Part shown: one piece after another, positions 7,754 through 15,902 of the stretch
How positions within the stretch are numbered: the first letter of the stretch is position 1
Layout: each line of letters opens with the position of its first letter
DNA from: Acidobacteriota bacterium
GTDB taxonomy: Bacteria > Acidobacteriota > Vicinamibacteria > Vicinamibacterales > UBA8438
Direction of reading: 5' to 3'
DNA: 44,136 bases
Assembly (NCBI GenBank): GCA_002712885.1
Contig: PAUN01000021.1
Location: 1,668 to 45,803, forward strand
The notes under the pieces: generated by a model
What the model saw: only the letters and a program-made list of their open reading frames with translations
The model's database searches: none
What the model was told of the DNA's origin: nothing
Translations under genes and position numbers: made by a program

Positions 7754-8608
7754 TTAGTCGACCGGCACGGCGATGTAGTCGTGTTTGAACACTTGGGTCA
7801 CAGAATAGCCGAGAGCCTCGATTTTCTCTCGGGTCACTGCTATTCTCTCCAACACGTCTGGTGACGCCGTCTCGGGGTCGTGGCCGCCCATGATCTCGAT
7901 GAGCATCACCGGTCGATGGCGACGAATCGTATCGAGGGCGCCATCGAGCACGTCGTTCTCATACGTCTCTACGTCGATCTTGAGCAGTGACAGGCGCTCG
8001 AAACCGAAGCTGTCGAGCGACCGGAGTTCCGCCGCGTCGCCGCCAGAACCCACGCCAGTCCCGCCCTCGTTGCCCGGGGAGGCGGGGTTCATCTCGATGA
8101 TCCGGGTTTCGCCGGATCCGATCGCCATGCGTAGGGCCACGACATTGGTGACGCCGTTGAGCGCGAGGTTGTGGTGCAGCTCCCGGTAGATCTTGCGCTG
8201 TGGCTCGAACGCATAGACGCGACCCCACGGGCCCGCCAGCTGCCCCATCCGCACGGTGTGGGTGCCAATATGCGCCCCCACTTCAATGACGACCGAGCCA
8301 GGTACGATGTGCTCGGCTAGGAGGTCGAACGAGTGCCGCTCCCATTTGTCGCCGGCGACGATGACCTGCTTGATCATGTCCGCGGGGTCGTCGACAAAGA
8401 AGCTTCCGACATCGGGGACGTCGTATCGCTGGTAGTCGTCGAGGGGAAAAGCGTTGAGGTAGCGGCGGGTCTCTTCGAGGTCGTCGACTACCTGGGGAGC
8501 CACGTCGACAATCGGCAGCGGCACGTAGGGAGGCGGTGTGGCGCCGCACGCGACGGCGGCCACTAGCAACGTGAGGATGATCGCCCGTGTGGACACTGAG
8601 GCCTTCAT
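7754..8608 (-). CDS. FkbM-family methyltransferase with an apparent lipoprotein signal
   Basis: 284 residues. The SAM-binding motif is intact: VVIEVGAHIGTHTVRMGQL, then GRVYAFEPQRKIYREL and HHNLALNGVTNVVALRMAIG; the family-typical LLKIDVETYENDVLDGAL and RPVMLIEI follow. FkbM enzymes O-methylate sugars or polyketides. The N-terminus from ATG 8608 (MKASVSTRAIILTLLVAAVACG) looks like a lipoprotein signal with Cys near residue 22 and a proline-rich stretch after it, implying export, which is odd for a SAM-dependent enzyme. An upstream in-frame start at 8653 would add 15 residues. No sugar-pathway genes are nearby. Fold assignment is firm; location and substrate are open. Confidence 0.8.
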   Translation of the reverse strand: MKASVSTRAIILTLLVAAVACGATPPPYVPLPIVDVAPQVVDDLEETRRYLNAFPLDDYQRYDVPDVGSFFVDDPADMIKQVIVAGDKWERHSFDLLAEHIVPGSVVIEVGAHIGTHTVRMGQLAGPWGRVYAFEPQRKIYRELHHNLALNGVTNVVALRMAIGSGETRIIEMNPASPGNEGGTGVGSGGDAAELRSLDSFGFERLSLLKIDVETYENDVLDGALDTIRRHRPVMLIEIMGGHDPETASPDVLERIAVTREKIEALGYSVTQVFKHDYIAVPVD

Positions 8609-8674
8609 AGAGCTGTACTCACGAACCATGACAGGTCTGGCGAACGCCCGCACCCACGGTCCGTCCAGCCGATG

Positions 8675-9055
8675 CTATCGCGAGACGCCGCCATACGCGA
8701 CATCGGTGAGATGAGCCATCTCGCGGTCGAAGGTGGTCAAGTCGTCGGTGCAGAACTCGCTGAGGTGCGTGTGGCCTCACGCACGCGCCAGCACGGTCAT
8801 CAGTTCCGCGGTGGCGGCAAAGAACTTGTGGAGCCGCTGCGCCGCGTCATCGACGGGGAGCCGAGCCCGAAGCTCCGGTTTGTTGGTCGCGACCCCGACC
8901 GGGGAATTGTTCAACGAGCATGCCCGCATCCGGATACAACCGATCGCCTGCATGGCCGAATTGGACACCGCCACCGCATCCGCCCCCAGAGCCAGGGCCT
9001 TTGCGAAGGTGGGTGCGCAGTCCGCAGACCAGGTCGCGATCTTCACTTTCTGCAT
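8675..9055 (-). pseudogene. C-terminal relic of FMN/Fe-S glutamate synthase (GltB-like), with in-frame TGA
   Basis: The frame from 9055 reads MQKVKIATWSADCAPTFAKA, then LALGADAVAVSNSAMQAIGC, then IRMRACSLNNSPVGVATNKP and ELRARLPVDDAAQRL. This matches the end of the glutamate-synthase barrel and its 3Fe-4S cysteine motif (normally GC-x5-C-x4-C-PVG). The third cysteine has become Ser (NNSP). A TGA at 8779-8777 interrupts the frame just where homologues read ARACGH; behind it the same frame continues GHTHLSEFCTDDLTTFDREM to a TAG at 8677-8675, again matching the family end. About 400 N-terminal residues are absent. AAGGAGA precedes the ATG, so a 92-residue piece might be translated, but it could not be an active enzyme. 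Confidence 0.72.
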
Positions 9056-9075
9056 TCGTCTGTCTCCTTCGGCGG

Positions 9076-10686
9076 CTACGGCCCCAGGACGTATACCAGT
9101 AGTGGCCCCGCTTGGTTGGCCACCGGCAAGTCGAGGTGCTGCTCCGTAATCAGATAGTCGAGTGCATACTGCCTGGCCAGTACACCGGCCCGCTCGGCGG
9201 TCAGTTCGTTGAAGTGACCAATCGCCTCGACCCGCTCGGCGACGCGAGACGCGATGTCCGGCGAATAGATGGCGAGCGCGCTGTCTTTGATCAGTTCCAG
9301 GTAGACGTCTCGCCCACTGGCGGCCCGTACACTCGTCCCGTATCGCGCGGCATGCACCGGGTCGGCCAGGAAATGAGTCCCCACCGGTTGCGTCGCCGCC
9401 CATACCATCAGGTGATTCCAGTCACTGTTCTCGAAACCGACCTGCAGCACCGGTCGCTCCGGGCGCTCGATGAATCCACGATACCCCCCGCGGCAGACCG
9501 CTAACAGCACGATCACTACGACCAACGCCCGGCGCGGTGCCACCCACCGCCCGCTGTCCACTCCGCCGGCTCGCCATGGGCCCTCGACAAGGAGCCAGGC
9601 CAGCAGAAGCACGCCCACGTAGTCCATCAACCAGAAGACCCGGTTCACCTGTAACTGCACCGCCAGCGCCACCGACCCGTACGAGAACACCGCCGAGACA
9701 AGAAACACCCCCAGTAACAGGGCGCATCCACCGATGAGCGCGCCCTCCCGCCGGCTCGCCACCCCCAGTGACTGGCGGTATCGGTACAAACCGAAGACCA
9801 GCGCCGCGATACCCAGGTTACTGAGCCAGGCCGACAGCGGCCACCCGGGCACGACCAGATAGTCCTTGTACTCAACCAGGAGCCGCAACCACGCCGGATC
9901 CATCACGACGAGCTGCTCACGCAGCGGACCGCCCAGAGTCACGACGCCGGCCAGTATCGCCGGCACGGACCACCCCAGCAGTGTCTTCGGAGCGACGCCG
10001 CCGCTCAACACCGCAGCCCCGCCGACCATGATGGCGAACCAGAACCCGATGGTGGGATGAACGAGAATGGCCACGACCACGATGCCCAACGCCAACCGGC
10101 TCCGTCCAGCGAGATACAGCGCCGTGGCCGACAGCCCCAGGGCGAACGCCAGCATGCGGGGATGAAAGTACCCCTCGACGGAGTTGGCACCCGTATCCGG
10201 AATGCGGTGCCGGACGGTCACGAGCGCCAGTAGGGCGCCGACCGTCCACCAGCTCCGGTAGACCGCCACGCCGAGGCCGATGAGGGCGCCGTAGAGCACC
10301 AGCAACGTGACGACCTGACTCGTCAGGAACGCCGCCGGAAGCGACATCCCGCTCGTGCGCACGAGCGGTGCGAACCAATCGTCGAACAAGAGAAATCGAT
10401 CCTGCGCGGCGATCAACGCGCCATCGTGTGGAAAGAGCCGTGGGTCCATCTCGTCGAGGACCACCGGAATGTAGAACGCCTGGTCCGATACCCCGTAGTG
10501 ATACCCACCCGAATTCAGTGTGACCAGGACGCAGAACCCGAGAGCCCCGGCAACGAGCGGGAGAATGTACGTCCGGCGCACGTCGAGCCGCCCGACTGGT
10601 TGGTCTGTTGATGGCACTGTCGCGATATCCACACGCGGCGCGCGCTGTCGCTGGTGAAGGTCCCGCCGCACTCGACGAGCGCTCAT
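9076..10686 (-). CDS. polytopic membrane protein of unknown function
   Basis: About 536 residues from ATG 10686. An arginine-rich N-terminus precedes a first helix (TYILPLVAGALGFCVLVTL), then a loop with GGYHYGVSDQAFYIPVVLD, then roughly ten more hydrophobic helices and a soluble C-terminal tail of about 130 residues (from PERPVLQVGFENSDWNHLMV to the end). A large first extracytoplasmic loop, many helices and a soluble C-terminus resemble GT-C type glycosyltransferases and DUF6798-like proteins, but I see no diagnostic motif. The frame is open back to 10881; that extension overlaps a quinoprotein relic on the other strand, so the shorter start is preferred. The stop lies 20 bp before the glutamate-synthase relic. 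Confidence 0.7.
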   Translation of the reverse strand: MSARRVRRDLHQRQRAPRVDIATVPSTDQPVGRLDVRRTYILPLVAGALGFCVLVTLNSGGYHYGVSDQAFYIPVVLDEMDPRLFPHDGALIAAQDRFLLFDDWFAPLVRTSGMSLPAAFLTSQVVTLLVLYGALIGLGVAVYRSWWTVGALLALVTVRHRIPDTGANSVEGYFHPRMLAFALGLSATALYLAGRSRLALGIVVVAILVHPTIGFWFAIMVGGAAVLSGGVAPKTLLGWSVPAILAGVVTLGGPLREQLVVMDPAWLRLLVEYKDYLVVPGWPLSAWLSNLGIAALVFGLYRYRQSLGVASRREGALIGGCALLLGVFLVSAVFSYGSVALAVQLQVNRVFWLMDYVGVLLLAWLLVEGPWRAGGVDSGRWVAPRRALVVVIVLLAVCRGGYRGFIERPERPVLQVGFENSDWNHLMVWAATQPVGTHFLADPVHAARYGTSVRAASGRDVYLELIKDSALAIYSPDIASRVAERVEAIGHFNELTAERAGVLARQYALDYLITEQHLDLPVANQAGPLLVYVLGP

Positions 10687-10724
10687 TCTCGCACAGGCCG
10701 TCTCCGCGCCAGTGTTGTGCCCCA

Positions 10725-10920
10725 GGCTCACCGGTACTAGCAGCCCGTGGCAAAAGTCCCGCTGCAGTCGACCGGCGCGGTGGTGTGGGAGCGGCCGATC
10801 GACACCTCGCCCCACGGGGCGCCGATGACCTGCCTCCATCAGGGAACGCAGTATCTCATTCTGGGGGTCGGCGGCGGGCAACAGCCCGCCGGGCTTGCTC
10901 GCGTATGCCCTGCCAGCCTA
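10725..10920 (+). pseudogene. C-terminal relic of a PQQ-dependent dehydrogenase
   Basis: Plus-strand translation shows the closing blades of a quinoprotein dehydrogenase. GSPVLAARGK is in one frame (10725-10754); TGAVVWERPIDTSPHGAPMT then CLHQGTQYLILGVGGGQQPA is in the next. Intact homologues in this window read GTPMTYMVDGRQYIALTIGGG and GSPMTYVLDGVQYLVVAVSGS at the same place. The frame change and the absence of any propeller upstream mark it as a remnant. It lies about 110 bp before a CHEGN-family gene on the same strand, echoing the two intact quinoprotein/CHEGN pairs. Confidence 0.65.
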
Positions 10921-11028
10921 AGGGTGCGGTGTTCGCCATCGCACTTGCGTTCGAACGGTTGGGCGTCTACTGTGTTGATTTAGGTCGCCAGGCGCGACAC
11001 GTCTGGGGGGTTCCAGGAGAGACTGCAG

Positions 11029-12024
11029 ATGCTCAAGACATGCTTCGTGGCGTTCTTCACCCAGGCGCTCGTGCTCACGCTCGCACCCCAGCCGGTCCTG
11101 GCGCAGGCCGGGAGTGGGATGCCGATGCGAACACCAGATGGCCAGCCCGATGTCTCCGGTATCTTCACCTTCCGGACGCTGACGCCGCTCGAGCGACCGA
11201 GCCAGTTCGAGGGACGAAATAGCCTGTCGACAGAGGAGGCTGCGGCGTTCGAGGCGTCGGAACGAACTCGTCAGAACCGTGATCTGTTCGACCCCGTGAC
11301 AGGGGCGCCGAACGCCGGATACCAACCGCGCGCCGAGGGCGGCGTCCTGTCGTACAACGAATTCTGGTACGAACGAGGCATCGAGCTGACCTCTGACAAA
11401 CGGACGTCGCTGATCATCGACCCCCCGAATGGCCGGCGTCCACCGCGGACTCAAGCGGCCCAAGTAGCCGCCCGGGAACGACGCGCTCATACCGAAATAC
11501 ACCGCTACGACTCGTATGAAAACCGGACCATGACCGACCGCTGCCTCGGGACCTCCGTCGCGGGTCCCCCGTTGCGCGCCGGGGCGTACAACAACAACAT
11601 GATGATCTTCCAGACGGCCGATCACGTGGTCATTCAGAACGAGATGGCGTCCCAAGCGCGGGTGATCCCCCTCGCGGACACCGCGAAGCCCTCGTTCGCC
11701 CAACTCAAGGGCGTGTCACGCGGGTACTGGGAGGGAGAGACGCTGGTCATCGAGACGACAAATTTCCGCAGCGACAGCGCCTTGACGGGACCGAACATGC
11801 ACCTGACTGAGCGCCTGACCCGACTCGATCAGGATACGGTCGCCTACGAGTACACCGTCACCGACCCCACGGTGTACACTGCTCCCTACACGGCGATGAT
11901 TCCGCTGCGCCGCACGGATGGGCCGATCTTCGAGTACGCCTGTCACGAGGGCAACATCGGCCTCTACGGCATTCTGGCCGGAGCGCGAGAACTCGAACGA
12001 CAAGGTCGCGAGCTGCGTCGCTAG
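11029..12024 (+). CDS. secreted CHEGN-family protein, paralog 2
   Basis: 331 residues with a clear signal peptide (LKTCFVAFFTQALVLTLAPQ, cleaved near VLAQA). Family landmarks: QPDVSGIFTFRTLTPLERP, KRTSLIIDPPNGRRPPRTQA, the conserved Cys in TDRCLGT, NNNMMIFQTADHVVIQNEM, YWEGETLVIETTNF, NMHLTERLTRL, YEYTVTDPTVY, and the C-terminal FEYACHEGNIGLYGILAGAR. AGGAGAG stands 9 bases before the ATG. It follows a decayed quinoprotein gene on the same strand, so it was probably once the second gene of a quinoprotein operon. No enzyme family recognised. Confidence 0.78.
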   Translation: MLKTCFVAFFTQALVLTLAPQPVLAQAGSGMPMRTPDGQPDVSGIFTFRTLTPLERPSQFEGRNSLSTEEAAAFEASERTRQNRDLFDPVTGAPNAGYQPRAEGGVLSYNEFWYERGIELTSDKRTSLIIDPPNGRRPPRTQAAQVAARERRAHTEIHRYDSYENRTMTDRCLGTSVAGPPLRAGAYNNNMMIFQTADHVVIQNEMASQARVIPLADTAKPSFAQLKGVSRGYWEGETLVIETTNFRSDSALTGPNMHLTERLTRLDQDTVAYEYTVTDPTVYTAPYTAMIPLRRTDGPIFEYACHEGNIGLYGILAGARELERQGRELRR

Positions 12025-12116
12025 TCGGACGGCCGGGGCAACGAGCGTACGAGTTGCGACTCCGCCTCGCCAACAGCCGATATCCAATCTGTCTGAGAGG
12101 TTTCCCAAGACGGGCC

Positions 12117-12410
12117 ACTAGCCGCATCTCAACGCCACGAATGCGTCGAGATACGCGGCCCGTGGGCCGGGCGGGGGTAAACGCCGGAAGCTGACGCTCC
12201 CGTCCGGTCGACCACCGACGACGGGCCGTCGCCCGACTCCAACTCGTTGATCGGCGGCGTGACGACGGGGATCTCACCATGGGAACGAGGCACCCGAACC
12301 GAGGCACCGATGTCTCGACGGGGCGGCCCCCGTCGACCGGTTCACGGACCGAGATGCCCGCTCCCGCCGCCCGACCGCACCGACGCGCCTGACCAGGCCC
12401 CGGTTATCGA
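12117..12410 (-). pseudogene. possible decayed reading frame, unknown product
   Basis: The spacer between CHEGN paralog 2 and the pterin dehydratase has no intact gene. On the minus strand three frames in turn give protein-like stretches: GISVREPVDGGRPVETSVPR, then EIPVVTPPINELESGDGPSS, then AYLDAFVALR before a TAG near 12119. The ordered frame switches look like a frameshifted remnant, but I cannot name a family and chance is possible in DNA this GC-rich. Confidence 0.2.
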
Positions 12411-12424
12411 TGCGCGAGTGGACC

Positions 12425-12760
12425 TCAGATTCCGAGGAGTTGATCCGACTTCGCGGCGAATACGAAATCGCTTTCGGTCAGCCCGTCGATCTTGTGCGTC
12501 CAGATCGTGATCTTGACGAGCCCCCACGACAGATGGATGTCGGGGTGGTGTCCCTGTTCTTCCGCCATCTCGCCGATACGCACCGTGAAATCCAGCGCCT
12601 GGCGGAAATCGTCGAAGCGATAGGCCTTTTCGAGGTGATGCTCGTTCATGACCTGCCACCCGCCACCAAGCTGGGTCTGATAGGTCACCAATTCGTCGCC
12701 CTGAAGTGGCGGCACGCCGCCCCGGCACGGCACACACTGTTTCGACGCCAAGTCGCTCAT
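12425..12760 (-). CDS. phhB: 4a-hydroxytetrahydrobiopterin dehydratase (PCD/DCoH)
   Basis: 111 residues. Dehydrates 4a-hydroxytetrahydropterin in the recycling step after aromatic amino-acid hydroxylation, or acts as a stand-alone pterin dehydratase. The active-site motif EEQGHHPDIHLSWG (His71, His72, Pro73) is present, followed by TIWTHKIDGLTESDFVFAAK, typical of the family end. The fold-defining YRFDDFRQALDFTVRIGEMA helix precedes it. A short cysteine-containing N-terminal extension (SDLASKQCVPCRGG) is common in bacterial copies. No hydroxylase gene is nearby. Cytosolic. Confidence 0.93.
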   Translation of the reverse strand: MSDLASKQCVPCRGGVPPLQGDELVTYQTQLGGGWQVMNEHHLEKAYRFDDFRQALDFTVRIGEMAEEQGHHPDIHLSWGLVKITIWTHKIDGLTESDFVFAAKSDQLLGI

Positions 12761-12892
12761 GTCGCGTATCCTCGATTCCGAAGGGCCCGAGCCACGCCGT
12801 GGTCAGCGCCCATTACGGATTCCCAATTTTACCGTGAGCGGGCACTCTTCACCGGCCCCCCGTGGCGCCGCCTCGCTCGGTGATCAGACTCG

Positions 12893-13156
12893 TTAGTATC
12901 GGGCCTCGACGGCCAGCGCTTCCTCTCCCGTTGGGGTGACGTTGTACATGGTGAGCGTAAGAGTCGTAGTATCGATCGGCTTGACCTCGATACGCCAACC
13001 CCAGTCCTGATCGGGCGGCGCCGCGTAGCTCCCACGCACGACAATCGACCCGTCCGGGTCAACTCCCTCATCGCACGGCATGACTCCATCCGACATGTGC
13101 CACGAATCGATCCAGTGCGCCATGACCCACGCCCGGTCTGACTGATAGCCAATCAA
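12893..13156 (-). CDS. DUF1579-like fragment
   Basis: 87 residues from a TTG start. The sequence MIGYQSDRAWVMAHWIDSWH, the later EGVDPDGSIVVRGSYAAP and the closing ALAVEARY resemble the second half of DUF1579 proteins (a calycin-like barrel of about 150 residues that normally shows GYD...W..WIDS). The N-terminal strands are missing: an in-frame stop lies about 27 bases upstream, and the usual terminal arginine-containing tail is absent. It is probably the remains of a longer gene, though a short functional protein cannot be excluded. Confidence 0.4.
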   Translation of the reverse strand: MIGYQSDRAWVMAHWIDSWHMSDGVMPCDEGVDPDGSIVVRGSYAAPPDQDWGWRIEVKPIDTTTLTLTMYNVTPTGEEALAVEARY

Positions 13157-13341
13157 CAGCGACCCGTCATGTACTAGGCGCTTGCGTCACGCGGGTTCGG
13201 TCGACCGCAAGGCACCGGACCTTCTCCGCGTCGTGCAGCCGCGATTCACCCCACACGTCACAGCCGACCTGTGTAGTAAATCACGGTTACAGGGCACTAG
13301 AATTGCCCCAGGATCCGACGTTTCATGACTGGAGTGCACCG

Positions 13342-14757
13342 ATGACGGTAGTAGAACGTAGGACACGCCACGCCCGCGCGTCGGTTCGCTTCGCGCTGGG
13401 ATGCCTGGTAAGCGTAGGCGTCACTAGCGACGTTGTCGCGCAACAGAATACGGTACACCCACAACCGCGGGCCGACGGGCTGCCCAGCCCCTCACCGGCG
13501 ACGGCCAACGGGAGCCAGCGGATGGTGCGACCGGAAGGAACCGTACCGATGGCCCCAGCCGGATTCTCGGTGACCAGCTACGCGGAGCTGCGGGGGCCGC
13601 GGATGATGGTGTACGCGCCGAACGGCGATCTGTTCGTCAGTTCGCCCACCACGAATTCGATTCAGGTTCTCAGAGACGCTGACAACGACGGGGTCTTCGA
13701 AGCCCGCGGGGTCTTTGCCGACGGCGAGACCTGGCCCGCACCGGCGCAACCGACACCACCCGCCCCCGAGGGTGGCCGATCAGCCCCCCGCTTGGGCGTA
13801 CTCGAAGGTCCACAGGCCCTGGTGGCCGACCCCCAGGCGTGCACCCCGCCTCCCGACTACCTGCGACGTGGTCCGGGCGGACTGCGCTTGCCCTTTGGTC
13901 GCGCCTTCACCGATGGCTACCTCTATGTCGGCAATACCGACTCGCTGGTCCGATTCGAGTATCAGAACGGGGACATGGCGGCGCGGGGCGCACCAGAGAA
14001 GCTGCTCGAGCTCCCGACGGGAGGGCACTCGAGCCGCAACATCGTGTTCAATCGGGCCGGCACCCAGCTGTACATCGCGGTCGGCTCGGCCTCGAACAGC
14101 GACGACGGCGAAGATTGCCGTCGGGCCGCGATTCTGGAGGTCGACCCCGACGGCACGAGCGCTCGCGTCTACGGGTCGGGAATCCGCAACCCGGTGGGAC
14201 TGGCGCTACAACCCGGAACCGACGTGGTGTGGACGGCGACCAACGAACGCGACAATCTCGGTGATGATCTCGTGCCAGACTACGTGACCTCCGTCAAAGA
14301 CGGTGGATTCTACGGCTGGCCCTATTCGTACATCGGCGGCCACTACGATCCGAAGTTCGTCGGCGCGTTTCCAGACCTTGTCGACCGCGCGATCGTGCCT
14401 GATGTGCTCCTCCCCGCCCATTCCGCTCCGCTCGGCATCACGTTCTACACCGGCACGCAGTTTCCGGCGAGATACCGCGACGGTGGATTCGTGGCGCTGC
14501 ACGGATCGTGGAACCGAACGGTTCCAACAGGATTCCGGGTCGCGTTCTTCCCGCTGGTCGACGGGCGCCCGGGGCCACTTGAGGATTTTCTCACCGGCTT
14601 CCTGGCCAGCACCGGCCAGAACGGCACGCAGGTCCGGCAGTGGGGCCGACCGGTCGGTGTGGTCGTCTCGCCGGCTGGCGCGCTCCTAGTCTCCGACGAC
14701 AGCGGTAACCGAATCTGGAAGATCAGCGCGGCCGACGCCACGAACGGCGGACGATAG
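13342..14757 (+). CDS. PQQ-dependent sugar dehydrogenase (GSDH/sorbosone dehydrogenase-like)
   Basis: About 471 residues from ATG 13342 (GGAG 7 bases upstream; an in-frame TTG at 13303 is less likely). A signal peptide (about 1-35, ending SDVVAQQ) is followed by a six-bladed soluble-glucose-dehydrogenase-type propeller. Motifs: GFSVTSYAELRGPRMMVYAP, GDLFVSSPTTNSIQVLRDAD, LRLPFGRAFTDGYLYVGNTD, GHSSRNIVFNRAGTQLYIAV, GSGIRNPVGLALQPGTDVVW, TNERDNLGDDLVPDYV, GGFYGWPYSYIGGHYDP, and VALHGSWNRT. Family members oxidise sugars or sugar aldehydes in the periplasm using PQQ. No heme motif is fused, so a separate electron acceptor is expected. Monocistronic by spacing. Confidence 0.88.
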   Translation: MTVVERRTRHARASVRFALGCLVSVGVTSDVVAQQNTVHPQPRADGLPSPSPATANGSQRMVRPEGTVPMAPAGFSVTSYAELRGPRMMVYAPNGDLFVSSPTTNSIQVLRDADNDGVFEARGVFADGETWPAPAQPTPPAPEGGRSAPRLGVLEGPQALVADPQACTPPPDYLRRGPGGLRLPFGRAFTDGYLYVGNTDSLVRFEYQNGDMAARGAPEKLLELPTGGHSSRNIVFNRAGTQLYIAVGSASNSDDGEDCRRAAILEVDPDGTSARVYGSGIRNPVGLALQPGTDVVWTATNERDNLGDDLVPDYVTSVKDGGFYGWPYSYIGGHYDPKFVGAFPDLVDRAIVPDVLLPAHSAPLGITFYTGTQFPARYRDGGFVALHGSWNRTVPTGFRVAFFPLVDGRPGPLEDFLTGFLASTGQNGTQVRQWGRPVGVVVSPAGALLVSDDSGNRIWKISAADATNGGR

Positions 14758-14767
14758 CGGACCCGGG

Positions 14768-14956
14768 TTATTCGGTGCTGTAGTTGATCTCGAGTCGCCG
14801 CACCGAGAGCGCCGCGACACAGAGGACGACAGCAGTGAGCGCCAACAACCCGAAAACGGCTCGGACTACCGTGGGCGGCGCGGCCGGAGCGATGAACAGA
14901 CGGGACAGGCCCTCCGGGTCCGCCATTCCCGACGCCGAGATGAGGCCCAACCCCAA
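14768..14956 (-). CDS. small single-helix membrane ORF, doubtful
   Basis: A short minus-strand frame from a TTG encodes about 62 residues with one strong hydrophobic helix (VVRAVFGLLALTAVVLCVAA) followed by a positively charged VRRLEINYSTE tail. The frame is open further upstream to about 15025. No family recognised and no clear ribosome site; it could be the C-terminal end of a decayed membrane protein. Confidence 0.25.
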   Translation of the reverse strand: MGLGLISASGMADPEGLSRLFIAPAAPPTVVRAVFGLLALTAVVLCVAALSVRRLEINYSTE

Positions 14957-15041
14957 AGTCGACCTGGAGAACGAGTCGTCTCGGGACGCCTGCTGGACTC
15001 TCGACCTTGCTGCGGAGCGCCGGTAACCCGGCCACGCATGT

Positions 15042-15533
15042 CTACTTCCTCGCCTGTCTCGTCGCCCGCATCTCGCCTTTGTTCAGGAAGTCGTTCTTGA
15101 AATGCTTCGCAAACGCTTCAGCCGCCGACTGGAAATTGTTCTTCTTCACATTGTAGGCGTAGAGGACGGCTGTCGTTTCATTGTCGATCACCTGGAACGT
15201 GCCCTCAAATTTATCGCCGCCGCCGCCGAACAGACCTGAGACGATTGCGCGCCCAGTGGTCTGCTCCTTCATGGTCGACACACTCCTGATCGTCCAGTCA
15301 GATTTGGTTCGGTCCGTCACGACGAGCACTGGCACATCCTTCTTGATCAACGCCGCCGAGATCGCTAGGCCGAAGTCCACTCTCGCCTCGTCAGCCTCGT
15401 CAACCTCGTTCGAGATGTCCTCTGTCACGCTCTCTTCTATGAACACTCGGAAGTCGCCCTTGGCGTCGACCACGCTGGCGAGTCCGAACACGATCATGCC
15501 CGAAAGAATCGCCGTCGTCGTTAGCTGCCTCAT
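15042..15533 (-). CDS. secreted protein of unknown function
   Basis: 163 residues with a signal peptide (MRQLTTTAILSGMIVFGLAS, cleaved near VVDAKG). The mature part has an acidic stretch (VTEDISNEVDEADEARVDFG), a strand pair ALIKKDVPVLVVTDRTKSDW, a Gly-rich loop LFGGGGDKFEG, and FQVIDNETTAVLYAYNVKKN, ending in a basic helix with a KHFKNDFLNKG segment. The pattern (a poorly conserved N-terminus, then PVxVVTD, then a strand on values 'available as activity or state') recalls small uncharacterised secreted proteins I associate with Acidobacteriota. No catalytic motif. GGAGAG/GAGGG precedes the ATG. Preceded by a long hairpin-rich leader. Confidence 0.7.
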   Translation of the reverse strand: MRQLTTTAILSGMIVFGLASVVDAKGDFRVFIEESVTEDISNEVDEADEARVDFGLAISAALIKKDVPVLVVTDRTKSDWTIRSVSTMKEQTTGRAIVSGLFGGGGDKFEGTFQVIDNETTAVLYAYNVKKNNFQSAAEAFAKHFKNDFLNKGEMRATRQARK

Positions 15534-15902
15534 GATGATTTTCCCTCTCTCCTAGACCTAGCCCATACGTGCCCGAGGCGGGTGCTGCCGATCAGGGGAT
15601 ATGAGCTATTTCGGATAGTACCAAGACTGCACCTAGCTTGGCCATGTGGGCCGCACGCCTTTGGTCCCGGCCACGCGTGGAACTGAGTCATTTCTAGGAA
15701 ATCGCGGGTTTGGCACCGCTCGTGGATCGGTTTTTCACGCCGAAAGGGGGTTTCGGACCAACCTACGGTGCGCGCAGGAACGCGGTTCTGGGGACACCTT
15801 TGGGGGCAACCGCGGTCGTTGACCTGGAACAATCTATTTATATTCAGTGCGTTACATGGATCATGTGATTGACGACTCGGGACGGACACCCGAACACCCC
15901 TG
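15534..15902 (-). promoter_or_regulatory. 369-bp gene-free leader with clustered hairpins
   Basis: No convincing gene. Several perfect inverted repeats fall within 200 bp: CCACGCGTGG (15671-15680), ATTTC-TAG-GAAAT (15690-15702), CCGAAA-GGGGG-TTTCGG (15740-15756), GGTC-GTT-GACC (15814-15824) and ACATG-GAT-CATGT (15854-15866). An AT-rich TATAAA-like box lies near 15840 on the minus strand, about 300 bp before the 15533 start. A structured 5' leader or a small RNA is possible. Confidence 0.35.

Noticed and set aside
8777-8779. TGA at a conserved Cys position as a selenocysteine codon
   Set aside because: The gene lacks its N-terminal three quarters and has lost an Fe-S cysteine, so decay explains the TGA; no selenocysteine element or sel genes are seen.
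15530-15889. Minus-strand frame in the hairpin-rich leader
   Set aside because: Low-complexity, Cys/Pro/Arg-rich translation without signal or domain; overlaps several palindromes.
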